Part shown: one piece after another, positions 1 to 7,214 of the stretch
Position numbering within the stretch: position 1 is the first letter of the stretch
How the letters are laid out: the number at the start of each line of letters is the position of its first letter
DNA from: Sediminicola sp035798135
Lineage (GTDB): Bacteria; Bacteroidota; Bacteroidia; Flavobacteriales; Flavobacteriaceae
Length of the DNA: 64,000 nucleotides
Reading direction: 5' to 3'
Assembly: GCA_035798135.1 (NCBI GenBank)
Contig: JAPFBR010000001.1
Location: 496,001-560,000, forward strand
Made by a program: the position numbers and the translations under genes
The notes under the pieces: generated by a model
Seen by the model: only the letters and a program-made list of their open reading frames with translations
Databases searched by the model: none
Told to the model about the DNA's origin: nothing

Positions 1-1204
1 TTTTAAAATCCGGTCCCGGAGCATCAACATCGTCGGCAGTATGCAATACAATTCCTTTTAAGGTCGCCGCTTTCATAAAGGTAGCATTTAAACGCTCATA
101 ATATTGTTGTAACAATAACATGGAACCAGTGATTCCTGGGGTAGCCATGGAAGTACCCGAAGAAGTGTCATAACTTGTTTCACTGGAAGAATTGGCGGCG
201 TAGATATTATTTCCACCTCCCGCGATATCCGGCTTAATTCGGCTATCGTCCATAGGACCAAAATTACTGTAATTGGCTACCGTGGCCGAAGCCAAAGTAC
301 CATCGCCATTAATTCTAGTATCTGCAGCAGCTACCGTCACACCATTTTTAGAAGCTGCAAATCCCAACATCAGATCAAAGCCATCAGATGATTTCCCGTA
401 TATTGGTTCTGCATTATTCCCCATTCTTTGGGCATTACCTGCAGCACTCACCATAAGATAATAAGGAGCGTTGAACATTATTTTATCCCAATCTTGTGAT
501 ACCTTGATATAAGAACCAAAATACCATTCTGGAACACGATCACTTTTTATCCCATACGAGTGATTGGATAATAAAAGACCATTGGCAGCCGCTTCGGCTA
601 CTTCAATTTTATCTCTAGACCAGTCATTTGTGGTGGCCGTGGCCTTAAAGGCAACACCTTTTGCCTTTTCTTTAACCCCGGAAGCTATAAGGGTACCCAT
701 AACCATGGTAGCATGGGCACTAACTGAATTGGTAGCATCGCCAATATTGGCCCTGATATCGAACTCTTGATGTGAAGCTAAAGCCACACCACCATCCCAT
801 ACACCAACCTGCATTCCCTCTCCGTTAAGATCAAGATGCAAACTTCCGTTACTATATAAGGAACTTGCTCTGGAAACCTGACTTACATTATCGCTAAAAG
901 TACTGTAATAAATTGGGGCGCCATCTGGACCTACTTCTTGTAGTTCAACATAATTCCCATTTTCCAAAGTCTCTGAAATTTTCCAACCCTTGGCTTTAGC
1001 CATGGACAATACTTTAGATCTTGAGGTAGTAAACTCCTTTTTAAGTTCTGCTGTAAAAGACTGGATTTTGGAAACGTTATATTCCTCTTGGATTTGTAGT
1101 GCCTGTTCCCTGTTCTGACCGAAGGACAGAACAGAGGTAAGTAGCGTAAGCGTTAGAATAATACGCTTACAAGTTGGGAGACTTGTAGGAATATTGCTAT
1201 CCAT
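1..1204 (-). CDS. S8 family serine peptidase (subtilase), C-terminus outside window
   Basis: This is a secreted subtilisin-like protease, partial: the reading frame starts at an ATG at 1204 and is still open at the window edge after about 401 residues. A hydrophobic signal peptide covers roughly residues 13-28. The catalytic triad is visible: Asp in VGVWDGG (about 137), His in SAHATMVMGT (about 164) and Ser in GTSMATP (about 352). The spacing fits the subtilase fold. The missing end may carry a cell-surface or type IX sorting domain, which is common for such proteins in Bacteroidota, but that is outside the window. The substrate cannot be read from the sequence. Confidence 0.93.
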   Translation of the reverse strand, partial: MDSNIPTSLPTCKRIILTLTLLTSVLSFGQNREQALQIQEEYNVSKIQSFTAELKKEFTTSRSKVLSMAKAKGWKISETLENGNYVELQEVGPDGAPIYYSTFSDNVSQVSRASSLYSNGSLHLDLNGEGMQVGVWDGGVALASHQEFDIRANIGDATNSVSAHATMVMGTLIASGVKEKAKGVAFKATATTNDWSRDKIEVAEAAANGLLLSNHSYGIKSDRVPEWYFGSYIKVSQDWDKIMFNAPYYLMVSAAGNAQRMGNNAEPIYGKSSDGFDLMLGFAASKNGVTVAAADTRINGDGTLASATVANYSNFGPMDDSRIKPDIAGGGNNIYAANSSSETSYDTSSGTSMATPGITGSMLLLQQYYERLNATFMKAATLKGIVLHTADDVDAPGPDFK

Positions 1205-1232
1205 AACTGTAGGTTCATTAAGATTGGGACGA

Positions 1233-1240
1233 TAAATGTA
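1233..1240 (-). promoter_or_regulatory. Candidate -7 box of the subtilase gene
   Basis: Read on the minus strand this is TACATTTA, one base from the Bacteroidota -7 consensus TAnnTTTG, 28 bases upstream of the start codon. A TTTG that could act as the -33 element lies about 22 bases further upstream. Confidence 0.35.
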
Positions 1241-1396
1241 GGATAATACATCACATTGTCGACAAAAAACAACTTTTTTTCGATGAAATGCACTATTGTT
1301 TTCGAAATTTCAATTTTTTGTAGTCCTAAATCACTTTTTGTAGGGCAAATAGATTTTGAAAAAGGCTAGAAATTTCGCTATTCTATAACGAATGGA

Positions 1397-2371
1397 TTAT
1401 TCGTTGTACTTAAACTGAATATATACGGGAAAATGATCACTATATCCTCCTTTGTATTTATTCCCTATAAAGGTTCGCAAGGGACTTCCCTTGTACTTGC
1501 CTTTTCCTTCTTTTAAAAAGTGCTCGTCGAAGATGTTTGCATGGGCAAAACTATGGGTCCCTTTTTCGTAATTAAAAAAATTATGGGATACAATGATCTG
1601 ATCAAACAAGTTCCACCTTCTTTTGTATTGGGCACTCCCGCGGAATGGGGTATGCATCTGTTCCATTGGATTGTACAACTGTTTGGCTGAAACCAAATTC
1701 TTGATACTCTCGGAACTAGGATCGTCATTAAAATCTCCCATAACAATGTAATTTGGATTGTGATGCGTCTTCTCAAGTTCTGTCATATATCCTTTAATTG
1801 TCTCTGCGGCCTTTATTCTTTTATATGCCGTTGCCACATCCCCGTCCCTACGTGATGGCCAATGGTTAATGAAAAGATGGACCTCTTCCCCATTTAATAG
1901 ACCGAACACATACAAAATATCCCTGGTACGATCCACTACTCCCTCCAAACTGTATACATCCAAAGGAATGGCCTCAGTTTGGACAACTGTAAAATATTTC
2001 TTCCTATAAAGTAGGGCTGTATCTATTCCCCGCTCGTCTGGAGAATTGAAGTGTACATAACTATATGTGGATTTCTCCAAACTTTCGGTTTTTATCAGGT
2101 CGTTGAGAACATGTTGGTTCTCTACCTCCGACAACCCAATCAATACAGGTGGGTGCTGGTTAAATTTTTCACCAATCCTAGAAATGGCGCGTCCTAAGTT
2201 TACAAGCTTTTTCCCATATCTCTTTGGGGTCCATTTTTTAATACCATTCGGGGTAAAACCTTCATCCAAAATTTGGTCATTGTTCCTGATATCAAATAGG
2301 TTTTCCAAATTATAAAAGGCAATGGTATACAGGTTATCACCAGTGTTTGATCTAGAAGATGTAAAAAGCAT
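1397..2371 (-). CDS. Endonuclease/exonuclease/phosphatase (EEP) family protein
   Basis: A 324-residue protein of the DNase I-like fold. The family's metal and catalytic motifs appear in order: FYNLENLFD (about 19-27), LSEVEN (80-85), NHWPSRR (169-175), GDFNDDP (212-218) and SDHFP (311-315). These supply the Asn/Glu metal ligands and the Asp/His catalytic pair. No signal peptide is seen, so it probably acts in the cytoplasm. The family includes nucleases and phosphodiesterases and the substrate cannot be told from sequence. It is divergent from hflX and convergent with nothing; a small inverted repeat (1387-1405) overlaps its stop codon but lacks a T-run. Confidence 0.88.
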   Translation of the reverse strand: MLFTSSRSNTGDNLYTIAFYNLENLFDIRNNDQILDEGFTPNGIKKWTPKRYGKKLVNLGRAISRIGEKFNQHPPVLIGLSEVENQHVLNDLIKTESLEKSTYSYVHFNSPDERGIDTALLYRKKYFTVVQTEAIPLDVYSLEGVVDRTRDILYVFGLLNGEEVHLFINHWPSRRDGDVATAYKRIKAAETIKGYMTELEKTHHNPNYIVMGDFNDDPSSESIKNLVSAKQLYNPMEQMHTPFRGSAQYKRRWNLFDQIIVSHNFFNYEKGTHSFAHANIFDEHFLKEGKGKYKGSPLRTFIGNKYKGGYSDHFPVYIQFKYNE

Positions 2372-2423
2372 TCTTTTTTGGGTTGTCTGTTAAAAATACG
2401 AAAATCACTTGGCAACTATTCAT

Positions 2424-2431
2424 TAGATTTG
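2424..2431 (+). promoter_or_regulatory. -7 box of hflX
   Basis: TAGATTTG matches the Bacteroidota consensus TAnnTTTG exactly and lies 16 bases before the hflX ATG. No clear -33 element is seen at the usual distance. Confidence 0.45.
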
Positions 2432-2447
2432 TACTTTAAATCATCCT

Positions 2448-3659
2448 ATGATAGAGAAGAAAGTAATTGTATATGAAAAAGTAGTCCTTATTGGAGTTAT
2501 CCATAGGGAACAGGACGAGAAAAAGGTTGCGGAATATTTAGAAGAACTGGAGTTTCTGACCTATACTGCGGGTGGTGAGGTTACCAAACGATTTGTACAG
2601 CGTATAGACATCCCGAATCCCAAAACATATATTGGTAGTGGTAAGTTATTGGAAGTAGAGGCATATGTTGCCGAGAATGATATAGGTACTGTTATTTTTG
2701 ATGATGAACTTTCACCTGGACAACAACGAAATATTGAAAGGGAACTGCGTTGTAAGATCTTAGACCGAACCTCCTTAATTTTGGATATTTTCGCTCAACG
2801 TGCCCAGACAAGTTATGCCCGTACCCAAGTGGAACTTGCCCAGTACGAGTATTTATTGCCCAGACTGACCGGACTTTGGACTCACTTGGAACGCCAAAAA
2901 GGGGGAATTGGGATGAGAGGTCCAGGAGAAACGGAGATTGAGACAGATAGACGTATTGTGCGGGATCGTATCTCCTTATTAAAAAAGAAACTGCTGAAAA
3001 TTGACAGGCAGATGGAAACCCAAAGAGGCAACAGAGGGTCTCTTGTAAGGGTGGCACTGGTTGGTTATACCAATGTTGGTAAATCTACCCTGATGAATGT
3101 GATCAGTAAAAGCGATGTCTTTGCTGAAGACAAACTCTTTGCAACCGTGGATACCACTGTGCGAAAGGTAGTCATAGGGAATTTGCCGTTTTTATTAACG
3201 GATACGGTTGGATTTATACGCAAACTCCCAACCCAATTGGTGGAGAGCTTCAAAAGCACCTTGGACGAGGTAAGGGAAGCAGATCTATTGCTGCATGTGG
3301 TAGACATCTCCCATCCTACATTTGAGGAACACATAGAATCCGTTAACAAGATTTTGGACGAAATAGACAGTTCGGACAAAAGGACCATTATGGTCTTCAA
3401 CAAAATAGACCAGTTCCACCATGAGACCATTGATGACGATGATCTAATGACCGAAAGGAGCCAGAAGCACTTTACTTTGGAGGAGTGGGAAAAGACTTGG
3501 ATGCAAAAAGTTGGAGACAAGGCAATTTTCATATCTGCCCTGAACAAAGAAAATTTGGACGATTTCAGAAAAAGGGTTTACGATGAGGTTAGGGACATCC
3601 ATGTCACCAGATTTCCATATAACAACTTTTTGTATCCGGAACAGCTGGACGAATACTAA
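2448..3659 (+). CDS. hflX: GTPase HflX
   Basis: A ribosome-associated GTPase of 403 residues, the usual length. Its N-terminal HflX domain contains the glycine-rich segment GMRGPGETEIETDRR. The C-terminal G domain has the P-loop GYTNVGKST (about 204-212), G3 DTVGFI, G4 NKID (about 319) and a G5-like SALN. HflX splits stalled or hibernating ribosomes, mainly after stress. The gene stands alone and has its own -7 box. It is followed by 60 bases with no terminator-like hairpin before the operator pair of the first RNA unit. Confidence 0.96.
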   Translation: MIEKKVIVYEKVVLIGVIHREQDEKKVAEYLEELEFLTYTAGGEVTKRFVQRIDIPNPKTYIGSGKLLEVEAYVAENDIGTVIFDDELSPGQQRNIERELRCKILDRTSLILDIFAQRAQTSYARTQVELAQYEYLLPRLTGLWTHLERQKGGIGMRGPGETEIETDRRIVRDRISLLKKKLLKIDRQMETQRGNRGSLVRVALVGYTNVGKSTLMNVISKSDVFAEDKLFATVDTTVRKVVIGNLPFLLTDTVGFIRKLPTQLVESFKSTLDEVREADLLLHVVDISHPTFEEHIESVNKILDEIDSSDKRTIMVFNKIDQFHHETIDDDDLMTERSQKHFTLEEWEKTWMQKVGDKAIFISALNKENLDDFRKRVYDEVRDIHVTRFPYNNFLYPEQLDEY

Positions 3660-3720
3660 TATCCTCTTAATAACTTTGGTTAAAGGTGTTGTACATCGAA
3701 TTAAAACGACCCTTAATAGT

Positions 3721-3786
3721 TTCACCACATTTTATAATAGGTTCACATCAAAAATTTAGGTAGTACAAACTTAAGCCATATCTTTA
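3721..3786 (+). promoter_or_regulatory. Promoter with 21-bp tandem direct repeats, RNA unit 1
   Basis: Two copies of a TTCACAACAT-like word start at 3721 (TTCACCACAT) and 3742 (TTCACATCAA), exactly 21 bp apart. A -7 box TATCTTTA follows at 3779-3786, 58 bp after the first repeat. The same arrangement occurs at 4105-4171 (spacing 59) and on the minus strand at 30594-30529 (spacing 58). Two helical turns between direct repeats suggest a regulator dimer bound on one face of the DNA next to the -33 region. LytTR response regulators use such a 21-bp period, but their identity here is only a guess. Confidence 0.6.
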
Positions 3787-3792
3787 TAGTGT

Positions 3793-3975
3793 ATTAATAA
3801 GTAAGTGATAGTGTTTATCCCCAAATAAATCCATCGCTTTAGCAATAAAGTGTTATGATTCCCCAAATCAGCACTCGAACTATTAAAGAATTATGCCGGT
3901 ATTTTATCGGAGCCAAACTAAATTTTTCAAGACCTACTTGACTATCAAAAAAGCCCTTTACAGAGGGCTTTTTTT
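3793..3975 (+). ncRNA. Structured small RNA, unit 1 (CCCCAAA-loop family)
   Basis: A predicted RNA of about 183 nt. Hairpin 1: outer stem AAGTGAT (3803-3809) with ATCGCTT (3833-3839), inner stem TTTAT (3814-3818) with ATAAA (3825-3829), loop CCCCAA. Hairpin 2: AGTG (3849-3852) with CACT (3872-3875) and GATT (3857-3860) with AATC (3866-3869), loop CCCCA. Hairpin 3: CCGGTA (3896-3901) with TATCGG (3905-3910). It ends in an intrinsic terminator. Unit 2 keeps hairpins 1 and 2 and their loops although the stem bases differ, which supports RNA structure over protein coding. The 5' end is inferred from the -7 box. Function unknown. Confidence 0.6.
3947..3975 (+). terminator. Intrinsic terminator of RNA unit 1
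   Basis: GCCCT (3953-3957) pairs with AGGGC (3964-3968), flanked by an A-run and followed by seven T. Unit 2 ends in nearly the same hairpin. Confidence 0.85.
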
Positions 3976-4104
3976 ATGGATCATAGTCAACAATCTTTGG
4001 CCGCTAAATAAGTCCTACACACAAATTCTTACGTTTATGCTATTATACGGGGTCTATTTTAGCAATAATCGGTTGTTCATCGGAGAAAATAAACCGTTTA
4101 ATTT

Positions 4105-4171
4105 TTCACAACATATTACCCTCCCTTCACAACATAAATTAAGTGGATTCTGTTCTTCTGCCATATCTTTA
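4105..4171 (+). promoter_or_regulatory. Promoter with 21-bp tandem direct repeats, RNA unit 2
   Basis: TTCACAACAT occurs twice without a mismatch, starting at 4105 and 4126, exactly 21 bp apart. The -7 box TATCTTTA lies at 4164-4171. The bases GCCATATCTTTA around the box are identical to unit 1, while the 20 bases between second repeat and box are not, which points to selection on the repeats and the box. Confidence 0.65.
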
Positions 4172-4177
4172 CATAGT

Positions 4178-4322
4178 AATTAAGAGATAGCATTTACCCC
4201 AAATAAAACTATACTTAATCATAAAGTGCAAGATTCCCCAAATCTGTACTTAACCAAAGACAAACCCCAAGTTTGCGAACCCTACAAAACTAAAAAAGCC
4301 CTTTACAAAGAGGGCTTTTTTT
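4178..4322 (+). ncRNA. Structured small RNA, unit 2 (CCCCAAA-loop family)
   Basis: A predicted RNA of about 145 nt, diverged from unit 1. Hairpin 1: ATTAAG (4179-4184) with CTTAAT (4214-4219), ATAG (4187-4190) with CTAT (4209-4212), and TTTA (4193-4196) with TAAA (4204-4207), loop CCCCAAA. Hairpin 2: AAGT (4224-4227) with ACTT (4248-4251) and GATT (4232-4235) with AATC (4241-4244), loop CCCCA. Hairpin 3: CAAAC (4261-4265) with GTTTG (4271-4275), loop CCCAA. It contains no sizeable reading frame. Hairpin 1 would begin at the 5' end inferred from the -7 box. Function unknown; C-rich loops could pair with G-rich mRNA segments. Confidence 0.6.
4292..4322. terminator. Bidirectional terminator: RNA unit 2 and the DUF3078 gene
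   Basis: GCCCT (4298-4302) pairs with AGGGC (4311-4315), with six A before and seven T after. It can end the plus-strand RNA and also the minus-strand gene that stops at 4339. Confidence 0.85.
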
Positions 4323-4338
4323 ATATGCGGATTTAATA

Positions 4339-5271
4339 TTAGAATGAATAATTCAACCCCAACACCCAATAGGTCTGCAATTTGTTATCCACGGTATCGA
4401 AGGTAGGTGTTGGATCTGGTAAAGTTTGGTTTGTTAAGGCATAGTTGAATGCCTCCTGTTTGTTCTTGCGCAGGCCAAAATCGAAACCTACTCCAATCAT
4501 TTTCCATAAGGTATACCCAAAGGAATTGGTCCATGTCCAATTGGAAAAATCCGCACTCTTATAACTTTGGAAAGCGGATAAGTTCGATTTAAGGCTTACA
4601 TTACCCAATTGCCTGGTATAATCGGCCACTATTTTTGCTCCCAAGGAAGACTCATAAACATTGTCCCCCTTACTAAATACAAAGTTGTAGTTTAAAGGAT
4701 GTACGACGACCACAAGATCCTCAATTGGGGTCCACGTGGCACCCACACCAATATCCAAGTATCCAGGATCATTAAAATTGCTCAAGATTGTGGTCCTGTA
4801 TTCCCCCAAGGTAGAAAGCGCAAACTTCGTGTTCAGCCTGTGCCCGTATAGGGAGGTAATATTAAAGATGTCATTCGCTTCTCTAAAACTATCATCATCT
4901 GTTGGGTCGTCCGTATCATCAATTTTAACCCAGCTCAGGTTTACATTGGCAGAATTTCTCCAAAAGAATTTATCCTCCTTTAAATTTGCATAGGAATTGA
5001 CTGTAAAACCAAGATTCCCGGCAGAAGAATTAGGGATTCCTTTGGAATACCAATTATTGAACTCAGAAATGTTACCTCCAATGGTACCGAAAGCGCCAAT
5101 TTTCCATCCTGGTAAGGCATCAATCTTTTTCTGAATGGCATTAATTCTAGACTGGATAGCAGCCACGGAATCCTTTTTTGGAGCTTGCTCTGCTTTTAGC
5201 TCTTCTACCGTTTGGGCATAGGTGGCCATTGTCCCCGCTATAAGTGCAAGGACCACAAGTATCTTTTTCAT
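4339..5271 (-). CDS. DUF3078 family outer-membrane protein
   Basis: A 310-residue exported protein with a signal peptide over about residues 1-19 (ends ATYAQ). After a short helical segment, the body is rich in alternating aromatic/polar stretches typical of an outer-membrane beta-barrel and ends in the aromatic-terminated LGLNYSF. The segment FNNWYSKG and the many Trp/Asn positions fit the DUF3078 family of Bacteroidota. The biological role is unknown. It follows the SUF accessory genes on the same strand but is separated by about 70 bases and probably has its own promoter. Confidence 0.8.
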   Translation of the reverse strand: MKKILVVLALIAGTMATYAQTVEELKAEQAPKKDSVAAIQSRINAIQKKIDALPGWKIGAFGTIGGNISEFNNWYSKGIPNSSAGNLGFTVNSYANLKEDKFFWRNSANVNLSWVKIDDTDDPTDDDSFREANDIFNITSLYGHRLNTKFALSTLGEYRTTILSNFNDPGYLDIGVGATWTPIEDLVVVVHPLNYNFVFSKGDNVYESSLGAKIVADYTRQLGNVSLKSNLSAFQSYKSADFSNWTWTNSFGYTLWKMIGVGFDFGLRKNKQEAFNYALTNQTLPDPTPTFDTVDNKLQTYWVLGLNYSF

Positions 5272-5341
5272 TCTATTCAGTGTTTATCGATTATAAAACA
5301 AAGATAAGAAATGAAATTAATTACAAAAGTTGAAGGGTGTC

Positions 5342-5845
5342 CTACCTCCTTTTATAAAGGGGTACAGAAGAACAGGCTTCCCCATACATAACACTCTTGG
5401 CCACAGTCTGCATTTTAGAAGTAATCCACAAATATGCGTTGGGAGGAACTGGCTTATTACTGCAACCTTTAATAATTACCGGCTTATCTATATATTCGGA
5501 CAGGTCCAGTTTCTCTATGATTGTTTGATATAGGGAAGTCTCCAATTGCTCCAAGTCACCTATGAGCATTTTTTTAGCGTATGGCTGTAACTCAGTAGCG
5601 ATCAGCATATAGGCCCACCCTGGAACTATTGCATCCGTGGAACAGGTAAGGGCCACGTAGGAATCCTTGTATTGCTCCCAGTCATGATTGGTTATGGCCG
5701 CCCTAAAATCTTTTTCCTTTAAAATAAAACCTTCGTACAACCAGTCTTTTATATCCAAAAGTACACGTTCCCCTTTGGGATAATGGTCTTCCAGATTAAA
5801 GGTGGCCAAGGCACTTTGAGCCACTCGGTTTACAATTTCAGACAT
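5342..5845 (-). CDS. DUF2480 family protein
   Basis: A 167-residue soluble protein that resembles the Bacteroidota DUF2480 family; no catalytic motif is known to me. It has no signal peptide. Conserved-looking features are the Cys in ALTCSTDAIVPGWAY, the GCSNKPVPP segment and a Cys near the C-terminus (GEACSSVP). Its place 31 bases downstream of the sufT-like gene, in the same direction as sufE, suggests a role linked to iron-sulfur assembly or to Fe-S protein maturation; this is inference from context only. Confidence 0.75.
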   Translation of the reverse strand: MSEIVNRVAQSALATFNLEDHYPKGERVLLDIKDWLYEGFILKEKDFRAAITNHDWEQYKDSYVALTCSTDAIVPGWAYMLIATELQPYAKKMLIGDLEQLETSLYQTIIEKLDLSEYIDKPVIIKGCSNKPVPPNAYLWITSKMQTVAKSVMYGEACSSVPLYKRR

Positions 5846-5876
5846 ATGCTAAGGGTTTTTTATTACTGCTTACTTA

Positions 5877-6206
5877 TTACAACATCCCAAGTTCCAACTT
5901 GGCTTCCTCGCTCATAAGGTCTTGGGTCCAAGGTGGATCGAAGGTAATTTCTACCTCCACATCCTTTATGGCATCTATTGATTTTACTTTCTCCTCAACT
6001 TCCATCGGCAACGATTCGGCCACTGGACAGTTGGGTGAGGTCAATGTCATTAAAATTTTAACCTCATTGTCCTCATTGACAAAGACATCATATATCAATC
6101 CCAATTCATAAATATCCACTGGTATTTCCGGATCGTATATCGTCTTTATTACCCTTACTATCTTTTCTCCCAATTCTTGGGTATCCACCGTTGTTTCTTC
6201 GCTCAT
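5877..6206 (-). CDS. sufT: SUF-associated MIP18/DUF59 protein (SufT-like)
   Basis: A 109-residue DUF59/MIP18-type iron-sulfur assembly factor. The signature DPEIPVDIYELGLIYD sits at about 25-40 and the single conserved Cys of SPNCP at about 60, which is the residue thought to hold Fe or cluster in transit. The C-terminal DPPWTQDLMSEEAK is the typical ending of this group. Proteins of this kind help deliver Fe-S clusters to apo-proteins. It lies between sufE and the DUF2480 gene with short gaps, as one transcription unit. The name SufT is used by similarity; some annotations call it PaaD-like. Confidence 0.88.
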   Translation of the reverse strand: MSEETTVDTQELGEKIVRVIKTIYDPEIPVDIYELGLIYDVFVNEDNEVKILMTLTSPNCPVAESLPMEVEEKVKSIDAIKDVEVEITFDPPWTQDLMSEEAKLELGML

Positions 6207-6248
6207 CTTTGTTTCCTTTTAGGGGTTGCTTACGTATTTGGGTCCCTA

Positions 6249-6671
6249 TTAATTTAATTGTGTTTGGTAGGCAATGGCATACATTTTCAATTGTTTGATC
6301 ATACTGACCAAACCATTGGCCCTAGTGGGCGATAAGTGCTCTTTAAGTCCGATGTCATCGATAAATTGAGTATCTGCCCCCATAATATCCATGGGCTTTT
6401 GATTACTAAAGACACGGATTAAAATGGCAATGATCCCTTTGGTAATAATGGCATCACTATCGGCCGTAAAAACAAGTTTATCATCCTGCAGTTCTGCATG
6501 CACCCAAACTTTGCTCTGGCAACCTTTAATGATATTATCATCGGTCTTATATTGCTCCTCGATCATAGGTAAGGACTTCCCAAGCTCTATCATATATTCA
6601 TAGCGCTCCATCCAATCATCAAACATGGAAAATTCATCTACAATCTCTTCCTGTATCTCTTTTATACCCAT
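6249..6671 (-). CDS. sufE: Cysteine desulfuration protein SufE
   Basis: SufE takes the persulfide sulfur from SufS and passes it to the SufBC2D scaffold. The protein has 140 residues counted from the ATG at 6671; an upstream in-frame TTG would add two. The sulfur-accepting Cys is in GCQSKVWV (about 51). An exact -7 box (TACCTTTG) lies 15 bases upstream of the ATG, so the gene has its own promoter although it sits among suf genes. It is separated from sufS by an M43 protease gene and a lipoprotein gene, an interrupted order compared with a simple sufSE pair. Confidence 0.93.
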   Translation of the reverse strand: MGIKEIQEEIVDEFSMFDDWMERYEYMIELGKSLPMIEEQYKTDDNIIKGCQSKVWVHAELQDDKLVFTADSDAIITKGIIAILIRVFSNQKPMDIMGADTQFIDDIGLKEHLSPTRANGLVSMIKQLKMYAIAYQTQLN

Positions 6672-6685
6672 AACCAAATTTTGCC

Positions 6686-6693
6686 CAAAGGTA
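6686..6693 (-). promoter_or_regulatory. -7 box of the sufE transcription unit
   Basis: The minus strand reads TACCTTTG, an exact TAnnTTTG match, ending 14 bases before the sufE ATG. It implies that sufE, sufT-like and DUF2480 genes form a separate unit from sufABCDS. Confidence 0.55.
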
Positions 6694-6708
6694 CAATAAC
6701 TCTTCTAC

Positions 6709-7140
6709 CTATTCAACACTTTCAGACAAGGTTAACATGTATTCCATCAACCTCTTTAAGGGCTGTGGAGGAGTACTATGATCAAAGGAACAGGAATACA
6801 GATGGTATTCGGTTTCAACTTCCAGATTGGCTATAGCAGCGGCATCCACCTGACTTTTTTGGGATGGGGATGCCATTTTATCCAACTTTCTAATATCGAA
6901 TTCTGAGATCAGGGTTATCAAATGCTTCCATTCTTCATCACTAAAGGGTCTGCCAATTGCCTTATCGCCCTCTCTGCTTCTTTCCACGTATATATTTTCT
7001 TCGTTGATCTCAATATTCAAATAAAACCCTCGGGTGCTTGCCGTGTATGCGATGGATTTTATTTGGGAGACATCCGCTGTCCTTTGGGCACATCCGATCA
7101 TCGGCAGCGTAAAAACCAAGAGTAAAACATATAATTTCAT
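6709..7140 (-). CDS. Small lipoprotein, function unknown
   Basis: A 143-residue protein counted from the ATG at 7140. The start is chosen because it begins a standard lipoprotein signal (MKLYVLLLVF, lipobox LPMIGC). Upstream in-frame codons, starting with a GTG, lie within the preceding terminator. The mature part has a mixed alpha/beta composition with FYLNIEINEENIYVERSREG and a Cys in LYSCSFDHSTPP; the Cys and the nearby His could be a disulfide or metal site but nothing is proven. I do not recognise the family beyond a general likeness to small flavobacterial envelope lipoproteins. Confidence 0.72.
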   Translation of the reverse strand: MKLYVLLLVFTLPMIGCAQRTADVSQIKSIAYTASTRGFYLNIEINEENIYVERSREGDKAIGRPFSDEEWKHLITLISEFDIRKLDKMASPSQKSQVDAAAIANLEVETEYHLYSCSFDHSTPPQPLKRLMEYMLTLSESVE

Positions 7141-7166
7141 GCGCTTCAAATTAACACCTAATATTA

Positions 7167-7197
7167 CAAAAAAAGGCGCCACTAAGGGCGCCTTTTC
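7167..7197 (-). terminator. Terminator of the M43 protease gene
   Basis: GGCGCC (7175-7180) pairs with GGCGCC (7187-7192); read on the minus strand the stem is followed by a run of seven T. It isolates the protease gene from the downstream lipoprotein and sufE. Confidence 0.85.
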
Positions 7198-7214
7198 AAT
7201 TAAAGGTTGGTTGA

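Noticed and set aside
1387..1405. Inverted repeat AACGAAT/ATTCGTT at the end of the nuclease-fold gene
   Set aside because: It overlaps the stop codon and no T-run follows, so it is a poor terminator.
3893..4183. A 96-codon plus-strand reading frame across the RNA units
   Set aside because: It starts in hairpin 3 of unit 1, reads through the terminator hairpin and the spacer and ends in unit 2; its sequence follows the palindromes, so it is very likely chance.
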